A stretch of 64,000 bases of DNA from Nymphaea colorata (lineage: Eukaryota > Streptophyta > Magnoliopsida > Nymphaeales > Nymphaeaceae): positions 27,050,131 through 27,114,130 of the forward strand of contig NC_045140.1 of assembly GCF_008831285.2 (NCBI RefSeq), read 5' to 3'. This document shows, piece after piece, positions 45,801 through 57,409 of the stretch; the first letter of the stretch is position 1; every line of letters starts with the position of its first letter. The position numbers and the translations under genes are program-made. The notes under the pieces were generated by a model, which saw only the letters and a list, made by a program, of their open reading frames with translations, did not search any database and was not told the DNA's origin.

Positions 45801-48800
45801 ATCATCATTCCTCTCTTCGCCACCCACACCAAGCACAGGAGAAGTGGATAGGACAGGACTACCAGTCAGTGAAGACTGGAGAACTGATGTTGCCACATCC
45901 TCAGCAACAGCTTGAAGCTCTTTTTTAACAGGATCATCCACAAAGGCATCTAATGCTACAGAAAAGGTGTTCAATCAGACAAAGAATATCAGCTAAAAAA
46001 CAAATTGAAATATTCCCTTGAAATTGTTAGCCTGTGGAAACACATGCAACAGTGAACAGAAGGTCTTACAAAAAAAGACCCTTACCTTCGTGGCCTGGAA
46101 AATGTTCTAAGCACAAATCATTGTTTGATCTTGCTTCATCACCCATATTTGATTGTTGGCTCAAACTTAATTTTTCAACTTCCAATGAAGTGCCTAAACT
46201 GCCACATATCTCTGAGAAACTGTGCTTATATGCGTCTGTTGGAACAAACACTTTAGGAGTAACAGGTTTGATTGCTGGCATAAGGTTCGCTGCCGCATCT
46301 TGTACTAAATCCCAAGGATCGGATATGCATGTGCTTGATGGTAATCTCGATGCTAGTGGATCCAGAAACTCCCCTTCCCATTTACCGTTGTTACTGGGGA
46401 CATCCAATGGAAATGAGACACCAACAGAAGGAACAGCAAGGTTACCAAGACCACCTCTTAGAGCGTCTTCTTCCAAAACATGAGCACTACCCATGTCTTT
46501 CCCGGTGCCATACATAGAGCTGATACACTGAGGTGCAGTCAAACCATTCCATGGATCAGTAGAGAGAGTAGGCTCACAATGGGACTCCAAATCTGGAAAT
46601 GACCCATGCTGCCCTTGTAGATGAGAAATGCTGTTTGATACTTGTGGTTGAATATTCTGAACCAACACATCATGTGTAGAGTTAGTAGCCAGGGGATCAA
46701 TGGGTTTGATGCAATTCTCATCAAAAATAGCTGCTGCCTGACTAGTAGGACTTATTATATGTTTTCTGTTCACTGAGGTACTGGGTAGATCCGGCAAGAT
46801 CTCTTCATTTGCAATAATAGCATTTGAATCAACAGTCGTGCAACCTTGTCTAGCACTTAGTCGCAGCCCTGCATCCAACAATTTGCACTTCATGCTGTCT
46901 TCCTTTGGAGGTGCTGAATTTAGATCAAAAGGTGGCTTATACTGCTGACTTAGCATAGGCTTTGATGGGTTCACAGAAAGTGCTTCAGTTATCCCTTCAG
47001 TTGCTCTAGAATAAGTGGGAGGAGAAAAACCTTCACTCGGTGAAACAGGACGATGCCTTGAAGGCAATTCCGCAAGAGAATCCTGACTAGAGCTTCCGAT
47101 AATTGTAAAGGGTACACCTGTTGATGCAGAGGTATCAATGAGGCCAAATGCATCCTTTCTAAGATCTTGTTTAACATGTGAACCAGGTTGCCCAAAAGAT
47201 TGAAGAACATCTTGATGAGACTGAGAAGGATTATTAAGTTGACCATAAGACTTCTCTATCTCAGCAGATGGCAAAACAACTGCAAACTTCTTGGAAACAG
47301 ACTCATTTGGACCTTCTGGCACAAGTCCATGATTTTCCCGGCTCATGCTAGGTATATCCAACATGATACCTTGATCTCGAGGAGGCAATAGCCCAGAACA
47401 ATTAAATTTCTCCACTTTCGGTTGAAGAATCAAATCAGGATCATATTGCTCTTCAGGCATCTGACAGAATTTATAAGGTCCAGACACATGTGTGGGCATA
47501 TGATAAGCAGTTACATGATCATTATTTGCTACAGACTTTTGCCAGTTTCCAGTTGCTTGACACTCAACTGTAGCCTGCACAGTGGGTCTAGAAGGCCAGT
47601 TTGGCGAACCAGGTTTCACAGATCCTTCTGAATAACAAGAATGAATAGCAGGATTGGACTCATAAACAGATTTCATATCGTACCCATTCTCCTGTAGGTG
47701 AGTATCCGAATGAACATGTGACAATGCTTTCTGACACATATAACAGTCCTCCAATTTTGTGGCCCTCTCAGGCAGGATTCCTGAATGCAGGCCACCCCAT
47801 CCTTCTGGGCAGAGGTGATCTGGCAGTGGAATCTGATGTAGTGCGTTTAGCTGCTTGGAAGGTTGCCCTGATAACTGAGTGGCAGCTTGCAACTGAGGTG
47901 CTTGGTAAACCAGATTGCCTTGAACCCCCGTGCCAACAAGACTTCGCTCTGGAAATTGTTCAGTCTGAATTTGCATCAAGGGAACAAAATGCTGGTCTAT
48001 ATTCAGGCTCATGTTTGCTTGAGGAGATGAAGAAGTAGATACAATGTGTTGAGACGATGGAGTAGTGCCTGACACCACATACCCAGCCTGCATAGCATGA
48101 AAAGGATTTGGAGGAACACCAACAATGTCACCGGGCTGTTGCAACAGATGGTCAGGCAGTCTGTAACCAAGGGCAGCATTGCGTACCATTTGGGCATCCA
48201 GATGGGAAATTTGAGAAGCAGGTTGAGAAGCAAATTCATTCGAGAGGATATCAGGATCCAGATAGCTCCTGTAGTCCGGTCTGCCATGCAAGTCTTTATG
48301 AACACCTTTAAACGTGTTAGTATGTCCTGCATTCTGCATATTCTGTAACTCAAAGGATACCATCTCAGATCTAGAATCTAATCCGCTAGTACTATTCAGT
48401 GGCTTGGTGACTTGTATACCATCATCCTGTTGCCTCATTGGGGGAGCTATGGGGAACTTGCCTCCTGCAACTGGCACTTCTGTGAACCCCAATGGATTAT
48501 TAGAGTGCAGATATGGCAAACAAGCAGCATCACTAGAGACTGGGCTAAGTGTTATTAGAGATGGGGAAGGAGGGGCCATGGCCCCTGTATCAATCTGGCC
48601 TGTAGGAGTGGCATCTGTAACATCACCACCACCTGGCAGGCCATCAGAGTTTATTGTAGACACACTGTCCTTTCTTTTGATTGCAGTCTCCGGCATTATC
48701 CCATTCACGGCCTCGACATATCTCTGACCTGAATCTTGTTCATCTCCAAACTGCATGATTCCAGACTGATCAATCTCATCGGCAGAGAAAAGAAATAGTC

Positions 48801-49587
48801 TAAGCTTAGAAGAAGATGATGCATCCACCGGCCCTGCCAATAGCCTATCGTACTCTTCCATCATGTTCTCCACATCTTCGTCGCAAGAAACTGACACCAA
48901 AGCATCAAGATCCTCATTGGGGAGTTGGTATTTTATCACCACCGACTGCCCATAAGCCTCTTGCATCTTGTGCATCAGTTCTTGATAGCTGACACCCTTT
49001 CTGGTGCTGATAATTCTAGTCTGCCCGCCCACATACCTAAGCATTCCATCACTCGGTCTAGGCAGGATCTTACCACCAAAACTGCAGAGAAATTTCACCT
49101 TCTTTGCCCCAGAGTCATCTAACCCTTCAACATTACCCAAACCATTACCTGAATTCAAGGTATCCGCATCGTGTCCAGAGCCAGCACCACTGGAACTATC
49201 TTCACATCCAGCACCACCACTGCCACCATGCCTGCTGCTCGACCCCTCATTAGACAAATGCCGGGCCGGTTCCCCCGATGATGGTTGATCCATGGCATCA
49301 CCCCTCACCCAATTCCCTTGAAAATCTCCCGCCGGAGGTGGTGGCATTACTTGCCCATTCCAAATGACACTCGACTCTGCGCTTCCGTCATGCACCCCAG
49401 CCTCGCAAGGATCACAACCCCAGAAAGGCGCATCTCTTTCAAAACCCAACCTAGACATCGGGCTACTCGCAACGCCACCACTCGCGGGAACACCATGAAC
49501 CGAGGCCAGACGGGGATCGTCGACGACCTTCCGTCCGCCACTCAACGGCCTGAGGTCCTTTGCCACAGAGTTCTGATCAACCGCCAT
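42847..49587 (-). CDS. PB1-domain Raf-like MAP3K, B4 subgroup
   Basis: A large cytosolic Raf-like kinase. B4 members in Arabidopsis are osmotic-stress kinases that phosphorylate SnRK2s. Nine exons join in frame: 49587-46086, 45955-45756, 45684-45613, 45513-45361, 45244-45081, 44931-44784, 43487-43365, 43207-43120 and 43043-42847, about 1,548 residues, longer than the Arabidopsis members I recall. A PB1 domain lies at about 163-250 ([19 protein letters not shown] ... [14 protein letters not shown]). Residues 250-1230 look disordered. The kinase domain begins near 1259: [12 protein letters not shown]1292 in [12 protein letters not shown] (1392-1399, phenylalanine for the HRD arginine) and GDLGLSK (1415-1421, DLG for DFG); both changes are usual in this subgroup. 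It ends in a Q/K-rich tail. The start is the first in-frame ATG (MAVDQN); the frame is open about 98 codons further up without an ATG. The exon 3 acceptor (CAG|TGTTTTAG) is the only frame-keeping choice and less certain. Confidence 0.93.
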
Positions 49588-52500
49588 TAGGGACACAACA
49601 AAGCGGGAGCCAAGAAAACCCAAATTCAGTAGCCCGACGCAGAATGAGCTAGGGTTCCACGGAGCCCCAATTCTTCTCGTGGAAACGCCAGAAATGGAAG
49701 GACCATAAGAATCAAAACGCCAAATAGGAAAACGAGAATGATCACGGAAGCGATAGAGCAAAAAAGAATGCACCAGAAGAGAAAAGGCAAACCACCAATG
49801 AAGAAATGAAGGAACAAATGAAAGAGACAAAGAAGGGGAGGGAGAGGAGTACCACGTAGACTTCGATTGGAGGCAATCCAATGGCGAGATGTGTAAAAAG
49901 CGCTCTCTCTCTCTCTCTATCTATCTCTCTCTCTCGACGAGGATGTGAACGAAAGAGAAACCAATCAAGAGTCTCTCTTGTTTCAAAATATTAGCTGGGG
50001 GAGGGAGAGGGCGGGGAGAGACTGGCCTTTCCCTCTCTCGCCGCTGCCTCCAATCCCTGACAGAAACCCCGCGACCAGAGATCGACTCTCCCTCCTCTCA
50101 CTCTCCCGCGCGCCTCAACATTCCATTGCCTGACAACGACTCTCTCTCTCTCTCTAATTTTCTATTGTTTTAGTTATTTGGTCGTTTAGACTGCTGCTGG
50201 GAAAAGGGTCTTTCTTCGCCTGCGTTTTCACCTCAGATTCAATTTTTTTTCCCCTTTTCTCTCTCTCTCTCTCTCTTATATATATATATATATATATAAA
50301 AGTTCTGATGGTTGGAGCCTTTTCTGTGAAACGGAGAGCCTCTACAAAGTGGAGAAAGAAGAAAGAAACTGAAAAACTTTTGTAATTAAGATATTAGTTT
50401 TTATAGCTTTAGTTTTTCGAAATCAAAAGTGCCTTTAGATTTCGTTTTTAATGGCTCCTTTCGGTTATATGGGGTTGTATATCCCTTCCTTTGTCTTCAC
50501 TGCATTCATTCATCTCCCTTCTTCCGTCTCTCCTATAGGGCCCGTTATTTATTCTTGCATTTTTTTTTAATATATTCACAACCACAAAACAGTTGTTTTC
50601 TTGTAGAAGGCATCTGATGACAGCCATTGAAATAGAATATCATTTTTATATAATCAACATTTTATGGACGTTTGCTCTCCAAGGAGCATATCAGAGAGTT
50701 GAAGGTATATGATTGTTGACCATTGATCAAATATTTGTAACTGCCATCACTCGAGAAGAAAGTTTCACAATTTGATTTTTCTCATTCCATATAGTACTAA
50801 GTTAGGGAAAAAATTATTTAAATGTTTTGGTATCCCCCTACATTTCATTTTTTTGTTTCATGTGTTTTGGGTTGTCTAATTTTGCCTATTCTGTTTTCAA
50901 GTTGGCTAATGTTGCTCATCGAATAATGTTTTTTAAGAGGTTATGGATGTTATGGGGCATAAATTTTCTTTTCTAAAAAAGAAAGTACATAATGGTAGAG
51001 CTAGAGCTAGAAAGTTTTAACTTTGAGTCACCAGCCGAGGTCAGATGTAAGAACTCCACATAATTTTTAAGTTATAGGATTGTAATTTCAAGTCTTTACC
51101 ATGGTGCAATAACATTTTGATTGAGAAACAAATCATAATTTTTATTTTGCAATGCAGAGAAGAGCTGGGATTTAAAGAAGATAAACATAACACTCGATTT
51201 TTCCCTCTCTAGCATCTTCTACTCTAGCCGGATTTTGCAAGTTTAACTATGTAGAGTATCTCGAATCATTATGTTCCAAGAACATGTAAATCAAGAACCT
51301 TAACACATTTCATAAAAAAGTTATGGTGACTGTTCTTAATTTTTTGGATTCCTGCTAGTGTAAAATTTTTCGTGATCATCTTGTTCTTGAATAATCTTTT
51401 TCACACCTTTGTACTAGGCTTGAAATTTTTCTAAGAACAAAGTTTAAGGGCATTAACAGTCGGCGACGCGACGCAACCCAGATTTTGCACTGGACTGGTC
51501 CGAGCTAATTTAAACAATGCAGCCTGGCGAACGGCGGCTTCGCATGGATCGGCCTTTCTGTGGGAGATTTCCGGCGAAAGGACGGGGAGGAAGGGGACGA
51601 TCGGCCGGCAAGAAGGGAAGCTTCAGCGGCGCAGACAAGTGGCGAAGGCAGCTGACGTGTGAAGGTACGCTTACAGCCAACAAAAAGCCGGCAGGAGAAT
51701 GGATTGTGGATGTACACGTGTGTACATGGGCCGCAGCAGCCACCAGGTGTGGTGCTTCGCTGTCACGCCGGATTCCATGGCCGAATCTTCTGTTGCCGAC
51801 AGTTCCACTTGTTTGGTTCCACATCCCCTTCTTTTTCCGCCATCTCTCTCTCTCTCTCAACCGGTCGGACCCCACAAGACAGTTAACATCATTGAGGTTG
51901 ATGCCAAAGAAATATTCTAAGTTCCAAACATTCTGATCAAATTGCTCTTGTAAAATTTCAACTGTCTGATCTTCCGCCATTGATCTTTCTTACGGTAGCT
52001 CGTTTTTACAGTGGATTCATTATAGAGACTGATCGAGCAAAGGCCGTTGAGTGGTCTTATCAGTGACGATGATCTGTTTGTGTTTGTTTCCTGGGTGTAA
52101 AGAGAAGATGCTTTTGTTTTTGTAATTGCAGGATCACTAGCACGCACATGAAGAGCACCAGTAATGAATGAAGGATGTAAAGAGCATGTGCTTTCGTTTT
52201 TTCTGTGGATCGAAGTATGAAGGATGATTAGTTGGCCTGCGAGGAGATCTGCACTCGTTGAGCTGGACCAAGACTGGCAGTAACTTTAGCAACACTGCTT
52301 TTGTTTTTTCCCTCTAAATTTTTCTCCTGCTCTCAAGCAATACTCACAGTCAAGTAGGAGAAAATTAAACAGAATTCTACCAGTTTCATTAAAATCACCG
52401 TCAAAATCATTAGCATTCTTTGTTAAAGAAAATGTAACAAGAGCTAGAGTTTCATGCTTCTGTTAACTCTTCTATGCACGATAGACTATGTAATGTGGAT

Positions 52501-52738
52501 ATACTTGAAGCGTCATTTATTTATCAAATCGGCTCCACCTCTCCCTCTTCGGTTCCGGATCGAGTCGGCCAGAACCTCTTCATGCAGAGCTCCAGAACCA
52601 AACATTCGTGTGTTTGGAACGGATAGAGATAATATCGGCAGCAAGTTGAAGGGAGATGGAGGGCCACAAAGAGGTGCCACGTTCTTCTCTGCACCACACC
52701 GCCATGCCTTCTCACCACCATCGCTCAAGCTCAGAACC
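49588..52738. other. Divergent intergenic region between the PB1-Raf kinase and CYP28
   Basis: Both genes start at its edges. The kinase leader has CT runs (about 49903-49937) and more CT/TA microsatellite at 50136-50300. A GC-rich island at 51460-51860 gives overlapping open frames on both strands, none recognisable; I see no gene. The remainder is AT-rich without defined elements. Confidence 0.55.
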
Positions 52739-54539
52739 ATGGCGTCCATGGCTGCTATCTTGTCCTCCTCTACAACTTCTCCTCCTGCATCTTCCCAACT
52801 CCACCCACCAGCACCACCACTGCCCACGAGATCCCACCTCCCCAGCCTCGGTCGTCGCCCTCTCCTGTTCCTCACTGCCACCTCCTCACTCTCTCTGCGC
52901 CCGCCGCTCCTCTCTCGTGCAGAAGAAGCCCCGTCTCCTTCATCGCAACCACCACCAAGCCTCTTCTCCCCCACTGGTTTAGACACCACCATCACCGACC
53001 GCATCTTCATGGACTTCACCGCCTGCCCTACCTATTTCAGGCCGGAAAGGACGCTGGATAATGAATTCTCCCCTTGCACTGATGGCGAGCTCCTCGGTAG
53101 GGTCATCCTTGGCCTTTACGGCAAGTTGGTGCCACTTACAGTGGAGAATTTCAAGGCCCTGTGCACATCCACTTCTTCTTCTTCTTACAAGGGGGTCCTC
53201 GTGCACAAGGTCTTTCCTGGGCAGTACCTCATGGCGGGAAAGCAGGGGAGGAGAGACAAAGGGGAGGTGCAGCCCCCTCTCCATCTCAAGAGGAACACCG
53301 AGACCGTTGACCCTCTTTCGTTCCGGCTGAAGCACGTCCGCCCTGGGACGCTGTCACTCTGCCTATCGGAAAATGACGATGACAATAACCGGAAACTCGA
53401 TTCTGACTACCGGAATGTTGAATTCCTTATCACAACCGGCCCTGGCCCCTGCCCCGATCTCGACAATCGAAATATCGTCTTTGGAACTGTGCTAGAAGGT
53501 GAAGTCCCTCCGGATCACATTGTAGGTTTTGTTTTGTTGTAGGCTGTCAGTGATTAGCAGGAGTGCCCGCAACACGTGCAATAGGATCTTCATTCCTCAC
53601 GCACGCTTGTTTTTTCTTTTGGCGCCATGTTTTACCGAACCTTTTGCTATGGTTGCTCACAGATTAGCACATTTATATCCCTGTTTTCCGTCTGAAAGAA
53701 ATGGTCAGACACTAGTTCCCTATTTAGATGCATTTTCATCCTTCCGCTCACCGACATTTCCTTTCATCCATCGGATTCTAATGGTGATATGTTCTCGTTC
53801 CCTTACATGGTGATTTGTTCTCGTTCCCTTTCAAGCTTCTTCTACAAGCTCTGTTGGGATCAGTGTTCGGCAGGCGTCGCTTCCTCCAATTTAGTCTTGT
53901 CCACTTGCGCTTGAATTGGAGTGATTGTTCTATTCTCAATGTGTTGTTGAAGTTCAACCACATACTTTATAAATAAGTAACTACTAAGTTATTAATCCTT
54001 TAGGATTCTCCTTATTTCCTGGAATCGACTGGCCGTATGTTTTTCCAGAGAAGGAGAAGTTGTTTAATTTTGGAGTGTCTCAAATGCTTGTTGCTTCTTC
54101 CACCTTTGTGCAATTTCTTATCTGTGCTTGATGTTCTGAGTTGAAAGGCGATATCTGGCCTACTCTAGAGCTGCAATGATATATGGGATTTCGTGGGCAG
54201 TACTTACACTGATCCTCAATCACAAAGAGGCATCGCTTGATAGGAAAATTTGTTATCATCATCATCTTATTGGATTGAGAATTGGTTTTTGTTCAGTGGC
54301 CTGGTTGTGATACATTCACTGGTTCTGCAGGGTTGGATGTGGTGACCAGAATAGCTGCTATCCCAACGTACAGGCCAGCACAGAGGATACGCCAGTTCAA
54401 CGAACTTGCACAGTTCCTGGGTGATGAAAGAGCTCAGATTGCCCGAAACATTTGGAATCGCCCACTGAAGGCAATCTACATCAGTGACTGTGGGGAGCTT
54501 AAGGTAGCAAAACCTTCCCTACCTCCTACATTACCCTGA
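52739..54539 (+). CDS. CYP28: Chloroplast cyclophilin-type PPIase CYP28
   Basis: A divergent peptidyl-prolyl isomerase of the plastid; the family is placed in the thylakoid lumen. Two exons join in frame (52739-53498, 54331-54539), 322 residues. Residues 1-70 form a transit region rich in Ser, Pro and Ala that contains a twin arginine before a hydrophobic stretch (GRRPLLFLTATSSLSL) and ends SRAEE, which fits a Tat-type lumenal signal. After it come TTITDRIFMDFTACPTYF, GRVILGLYGKLVPLTVENF, HKVFPGQYLMAG, LSLCLSENDDD, DYRNVEFLITTGPGP, FGTVLEGLDVV and QFNELAQFLGDERAQ, matching Arabidopsis CYP28 closely. Several catalytic positions of canonical cyclophilins are replaced, as in the orthologue, so isomerase activity is doubtful. 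The ATG at 52739 sits in AACCATGG; the frame is open upstream from 52454, but that part is not transit-like and contains only leader-like text. Confidence 0.93.
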
Positions 54540-55940
54540 ACCTTTTCTCCCTCCTGTATCCCAAATATACATTAAGATCTCCCTGAAGTTGTCCGGACTT
54601 CTCATTGGCCATGTTTTGTTGAGAAAATTTTCCGAACACCCATTGGATCTGTAAGTTGATTGAGACGTTGGGTTGGTGCATGGAGATATCTGGTTGCAGG
54701 AACAACTTCAACATCTTTTACCTAAAAAATGAAAAGAAAATAATAAGAAACGGTGAATGGCATAAAATTGTTTGCTTGATTGTTACTGTAAGTCACTTAA
54801 TTTTCGATCATTGGCTGCTTTTCATGACCATCAATTTGATTGTCTATCTAGATCTGAGAAGTCGCCAACCTAAAAGTTAATCCAGAGAAAATTGTCGGCC
54901 ATTCTTTCTTGATATGTATTTTTCTTTATTAGGCCACGACCGTGGAAATTAACACCAATAGATCAGTCGGCGCTGCTGAGTAAAAGTTAATTTTCGAGTT
55001 GGAGATCTCGAGTGAGATACAGTCTGCCCTTGTAGGCATAATCTGGTAGGTAGCGGCGGCTTAAGCCTCTTCGGCAATACATTCTAGAATTTTTTTCCCT
55101 TGGAATTTGCACCACAATGTGCACTCTGTGGCACTGTTCTAATTAATCGATCAATTGAACTGCTCAGGCTTAATTGATTCCTTCATTGAGAAGAGGAACT
55201 TGTGCTGCGAACTGCCATTCAAAAGCCATCACCAATCTTCCAATTTGACAAACCTGCAAATATGCAGCTTAATTCGGAAAAAAAGGATTGTTCTTTGCCT
55301 AAGCCTTCCATAAAGAGATGATTCTAACTGACCTTTCCGTGAGAAGTTTGAATTAGGTTTGATAATTTAGAAAGCCGTTGGTGCGCGTAACCAGTGGAGC
55401 CCATCGACGCGTTCATTACCAAAAATCGGCTTCTTGTTTCATTGAACTAAAAAATATGATTAGCGAATGTCATCTATATTGAATCACATTGCAAGTTGGA
55501 TAGTTAAATTTGTACTACGCAGCAGCCAATAGTCTCCCGAGACTGTCAAGCAAGGCCTTAATATATACATCATGGAGTATCAAATATCAGCACAATATAT
55601 ATGTTTCCCAAAACGTAGAAATTCATGACCTTTATCACATGAAAATACAATCTAAAACCCCATGGGACTGTACGGTGTTAAAAGAACATCGAAAACATAA
55701 TTTTTCATGTACATAATAAAAAGTCAATATCTAAAGTTTGATTTGTCGAAACATTCTTTTCTCTTTTTTTTTTTTTGCTTAAATCTTTCCTTTTAGAAAA
55801 AAAACAAGAAGTTCAATGTCCAAGTCTGATTGTCGAAATACTCTTTTCCTCTCCCTTTTTCAATGAAAGAGTCCAAGGAAAACCTGTGTCTTAAACCATG
55901 TGAAAGCAGTGGTAAAACCTCCTTCTGGTGCACCTTTCTA

Positions 55941-56010
55941 GCCTTAAAATACACACAAATATGGCCTGGCCTTAAAATACACACAAATATGGCCTTAAAA
56001 TGCACATAAA
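55941..56010. repeat. 28-bp tandem repeat, about 2.5 copies
   Basis: CCTTAAAATACACACAAATATGGCC-type units start at 55942, 55970 and 55993; the last spacing is shorter. Confidence 0.85.
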
Positions 56011-56184
56011 GCCTCGTCTTGCAGGAAGAGCTAGGACAGAATTAAGCAACGTCTTCCTCGATAGATCACCTATTCCCTTTTTAAGTCCTAAATTTTTCTT
56101 TCCTTAATAAAAAAAGTCATGGATTGATGTGGTATTTTCATAATAGCATGTCTCGACGTGGCATTTTCATAATAGTATTCCTCA

Positions 56185-56290
56185 AAGGGCATAGTGTAAC
56201 TGGTCTGATGATTAGAGGTATGTAAAAAAAGATGACTCTAGTTCAATTCTCGTAGGTGCTATACTCATGCATCTTAAGGTGGTAGGGCAC
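56185..56290 (+). repeat. Possible tRNA-derived SINE
   Basis: TAGTGTAACTGGTCTGATGA resembles a pol III A box and AGTTCAATTCTCG, about 35 bp further on, a B box. The downstream 100 bp (GGGCCTTTGGGCCTCG near 56370) could be its tRNA-unrelated body. No tail or target duplication was delimited. Confidence 0.4.
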
Positions 56291-56739
56291 GACATTAAGT
56301 TAAAGGGTCATCGCTGATGCCGACGTAACATAGGACCTCAAAGGCCTAAGGAATAAGGGGGCCTTTGGGCCTCGTTCGAGATGATAGAGATGAACCTCTC
56401 GCTCATCCGGATGTTTGTAATAGCATACTTCTCATCATTTTTCTCTTTGTACAAACTATCAACTCACAAAAAAAAAGGTCAACTCAAAAATATATAACAG
56501 TGTCATCGACCCTTTGAAATTGAGAACTAATTTACTTATTTGCTCATATAAGGTTCATATTTGGCAGTCATAATCCATTAAAAAATAGCCTATTGCTTAT
56601 TGAAATAACAAAATCTTCTTCATTTTTATCAGAATTTTCATCTGACCACCCTTTTGTACATGTGATGGCCGATTTGCTCGCTTCTGTCTAAATGCTCAAG
56701 ACTGAAACATATATTCAATATCGTCAAAAGAAAGTTATA

Positions 56740-56740
<1 letters not shown>

Positions 56741-56775
<35 letters not shown>
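56741..56775. repeat. CT microsatellite in the putative leader of the next gene
   Basis: A pure CT run about 80 bp upstream of the start codon at 56858. CT tracts also precede the ATN1-like, XTH and PB1-Raf genes here and are common in plant leaders and core promoters. Confidence 0.85.
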
Positions 56776-56780
<5 letters not shown>

Positions 56781-56857
56781 ACAGATCATTCTACCAACTG
56801 ACTTCTTTGTCATTGTTCCTTCCTGATTTGCCATGTTTCCTTTCCGATCAACGAGAT

Positions 56858-57409
56858 ATGGACGACGGAATGGGAGGTGTTGAAAATAAACTTTTGTATG
56901 ATATCACCTCTGAAATGGAAGAAGAAGAAGAAGAAGAAGAAGAAGAAGAAGAAGATCAACCTAGCCTGTGTTTTCTAGATTGGCCTGTTTTCCGCCATCC
57001 CCACCACGGGATCATCGAAAGATCGCTGCTCCACCACCAAGTCCCAGGGAGCCGCCAACAGGATAATGGTGGGCCGGCAGCGAGAGCGTGCTTATGGCCG
57101 AGCAAGGCGATAGGCGCCAATGAGGATCGGTATTCGTCCAAAGGCCTGGCAGTGCCTTCTCGATTGAAGCAAGCCTTCTTCCTGATCACCAGGCGGCTCA
57201 ACACCGTCGGGAGGAGTGCTCCCCCAACCAGGAGGGCCGCTCAGTTCTTGTACAACCCTCGGAGCTACGCCTTCAACTTCGAGACTGAAGGCGGGTCCGG
57301 CCGCTTCGACGACTTCGCACGACGGTTTGCTCCCCCTGAGAAGAAGAAGAAGAAGAAGAAGGAGACTCCCATGAACTCCCGAGTCCCCGGCCTCATTCAA
57401 CTCTTGTGA
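56858..57409 (+). CDS. Single-exon plant protein with poly-Glu and poly-Lys tracts
   Basis: 183 residues from the first in-frame ATG. I do not recognise a named family with certainty. Visible parts: an acidic N-terminus with a run of 13 glutamates followed by aspartate, coded by a pure GAA repeat (about 56918-56955); FLDWPVFRHPHHG; a basic middle with SRLKQAFFLITRRLNTVGR; then AAQFLYNPRSYAFNFETE, a motif of the form YxPxSYAxNF that I have seen in small uncharacterised plant proteins; and near the end a lysine run coded by an AAG repeat (about 57341-57361). No signal peptide or membrane span. The composition and the conserved motif argue for a real gene. The 3' part is GC-rich, as in other exons here. 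Function unknown. Confidence 0.7.
   Translation: MDDGMGGVENKLLYDITSEMEEEEEEEEEEEEDQPSLCFLDWPVFRHPHHGIIERSLLHHQVPGSRQQDNGGPAARACLWPSKAIGANEDRYSSKGLAVPSRLKQAFFLITRRLNTVGRSAPPTRRAAQFLYNPRSYAFNFETEGGSGRFDDFARRFAPPEKKKKKKKETPMNSRVPGLIQLL

Larger units (their letters stand above)
54540..56857. other. Intergenic region between CYP28 and the acidic/basic protein gene
   Basis: Holds the CYP28 3' end, two short tandem repeats (55941-56010 and 56130-56180), a possible SINE (56190-56290) and a CT microsatellite (56741-56775) just before the next gene. No further gene is seen. Confidence 0.55.

Noticed and set aside
46034-46483. Plus-strand frames of up to 149 codons across 46034-49590
   Set aside because: They run antisense to the long first exon of the PB1-Raf kinase, have no plausible splice context and resemble no protein.
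51510-51980. 156-codon minus-strand and 139-codon plus-strand frames in the 51.5 kb GC-rich island
   Set aside because: Mutually overlapping, no recognised motif, low-complexity composition and no splice structure.
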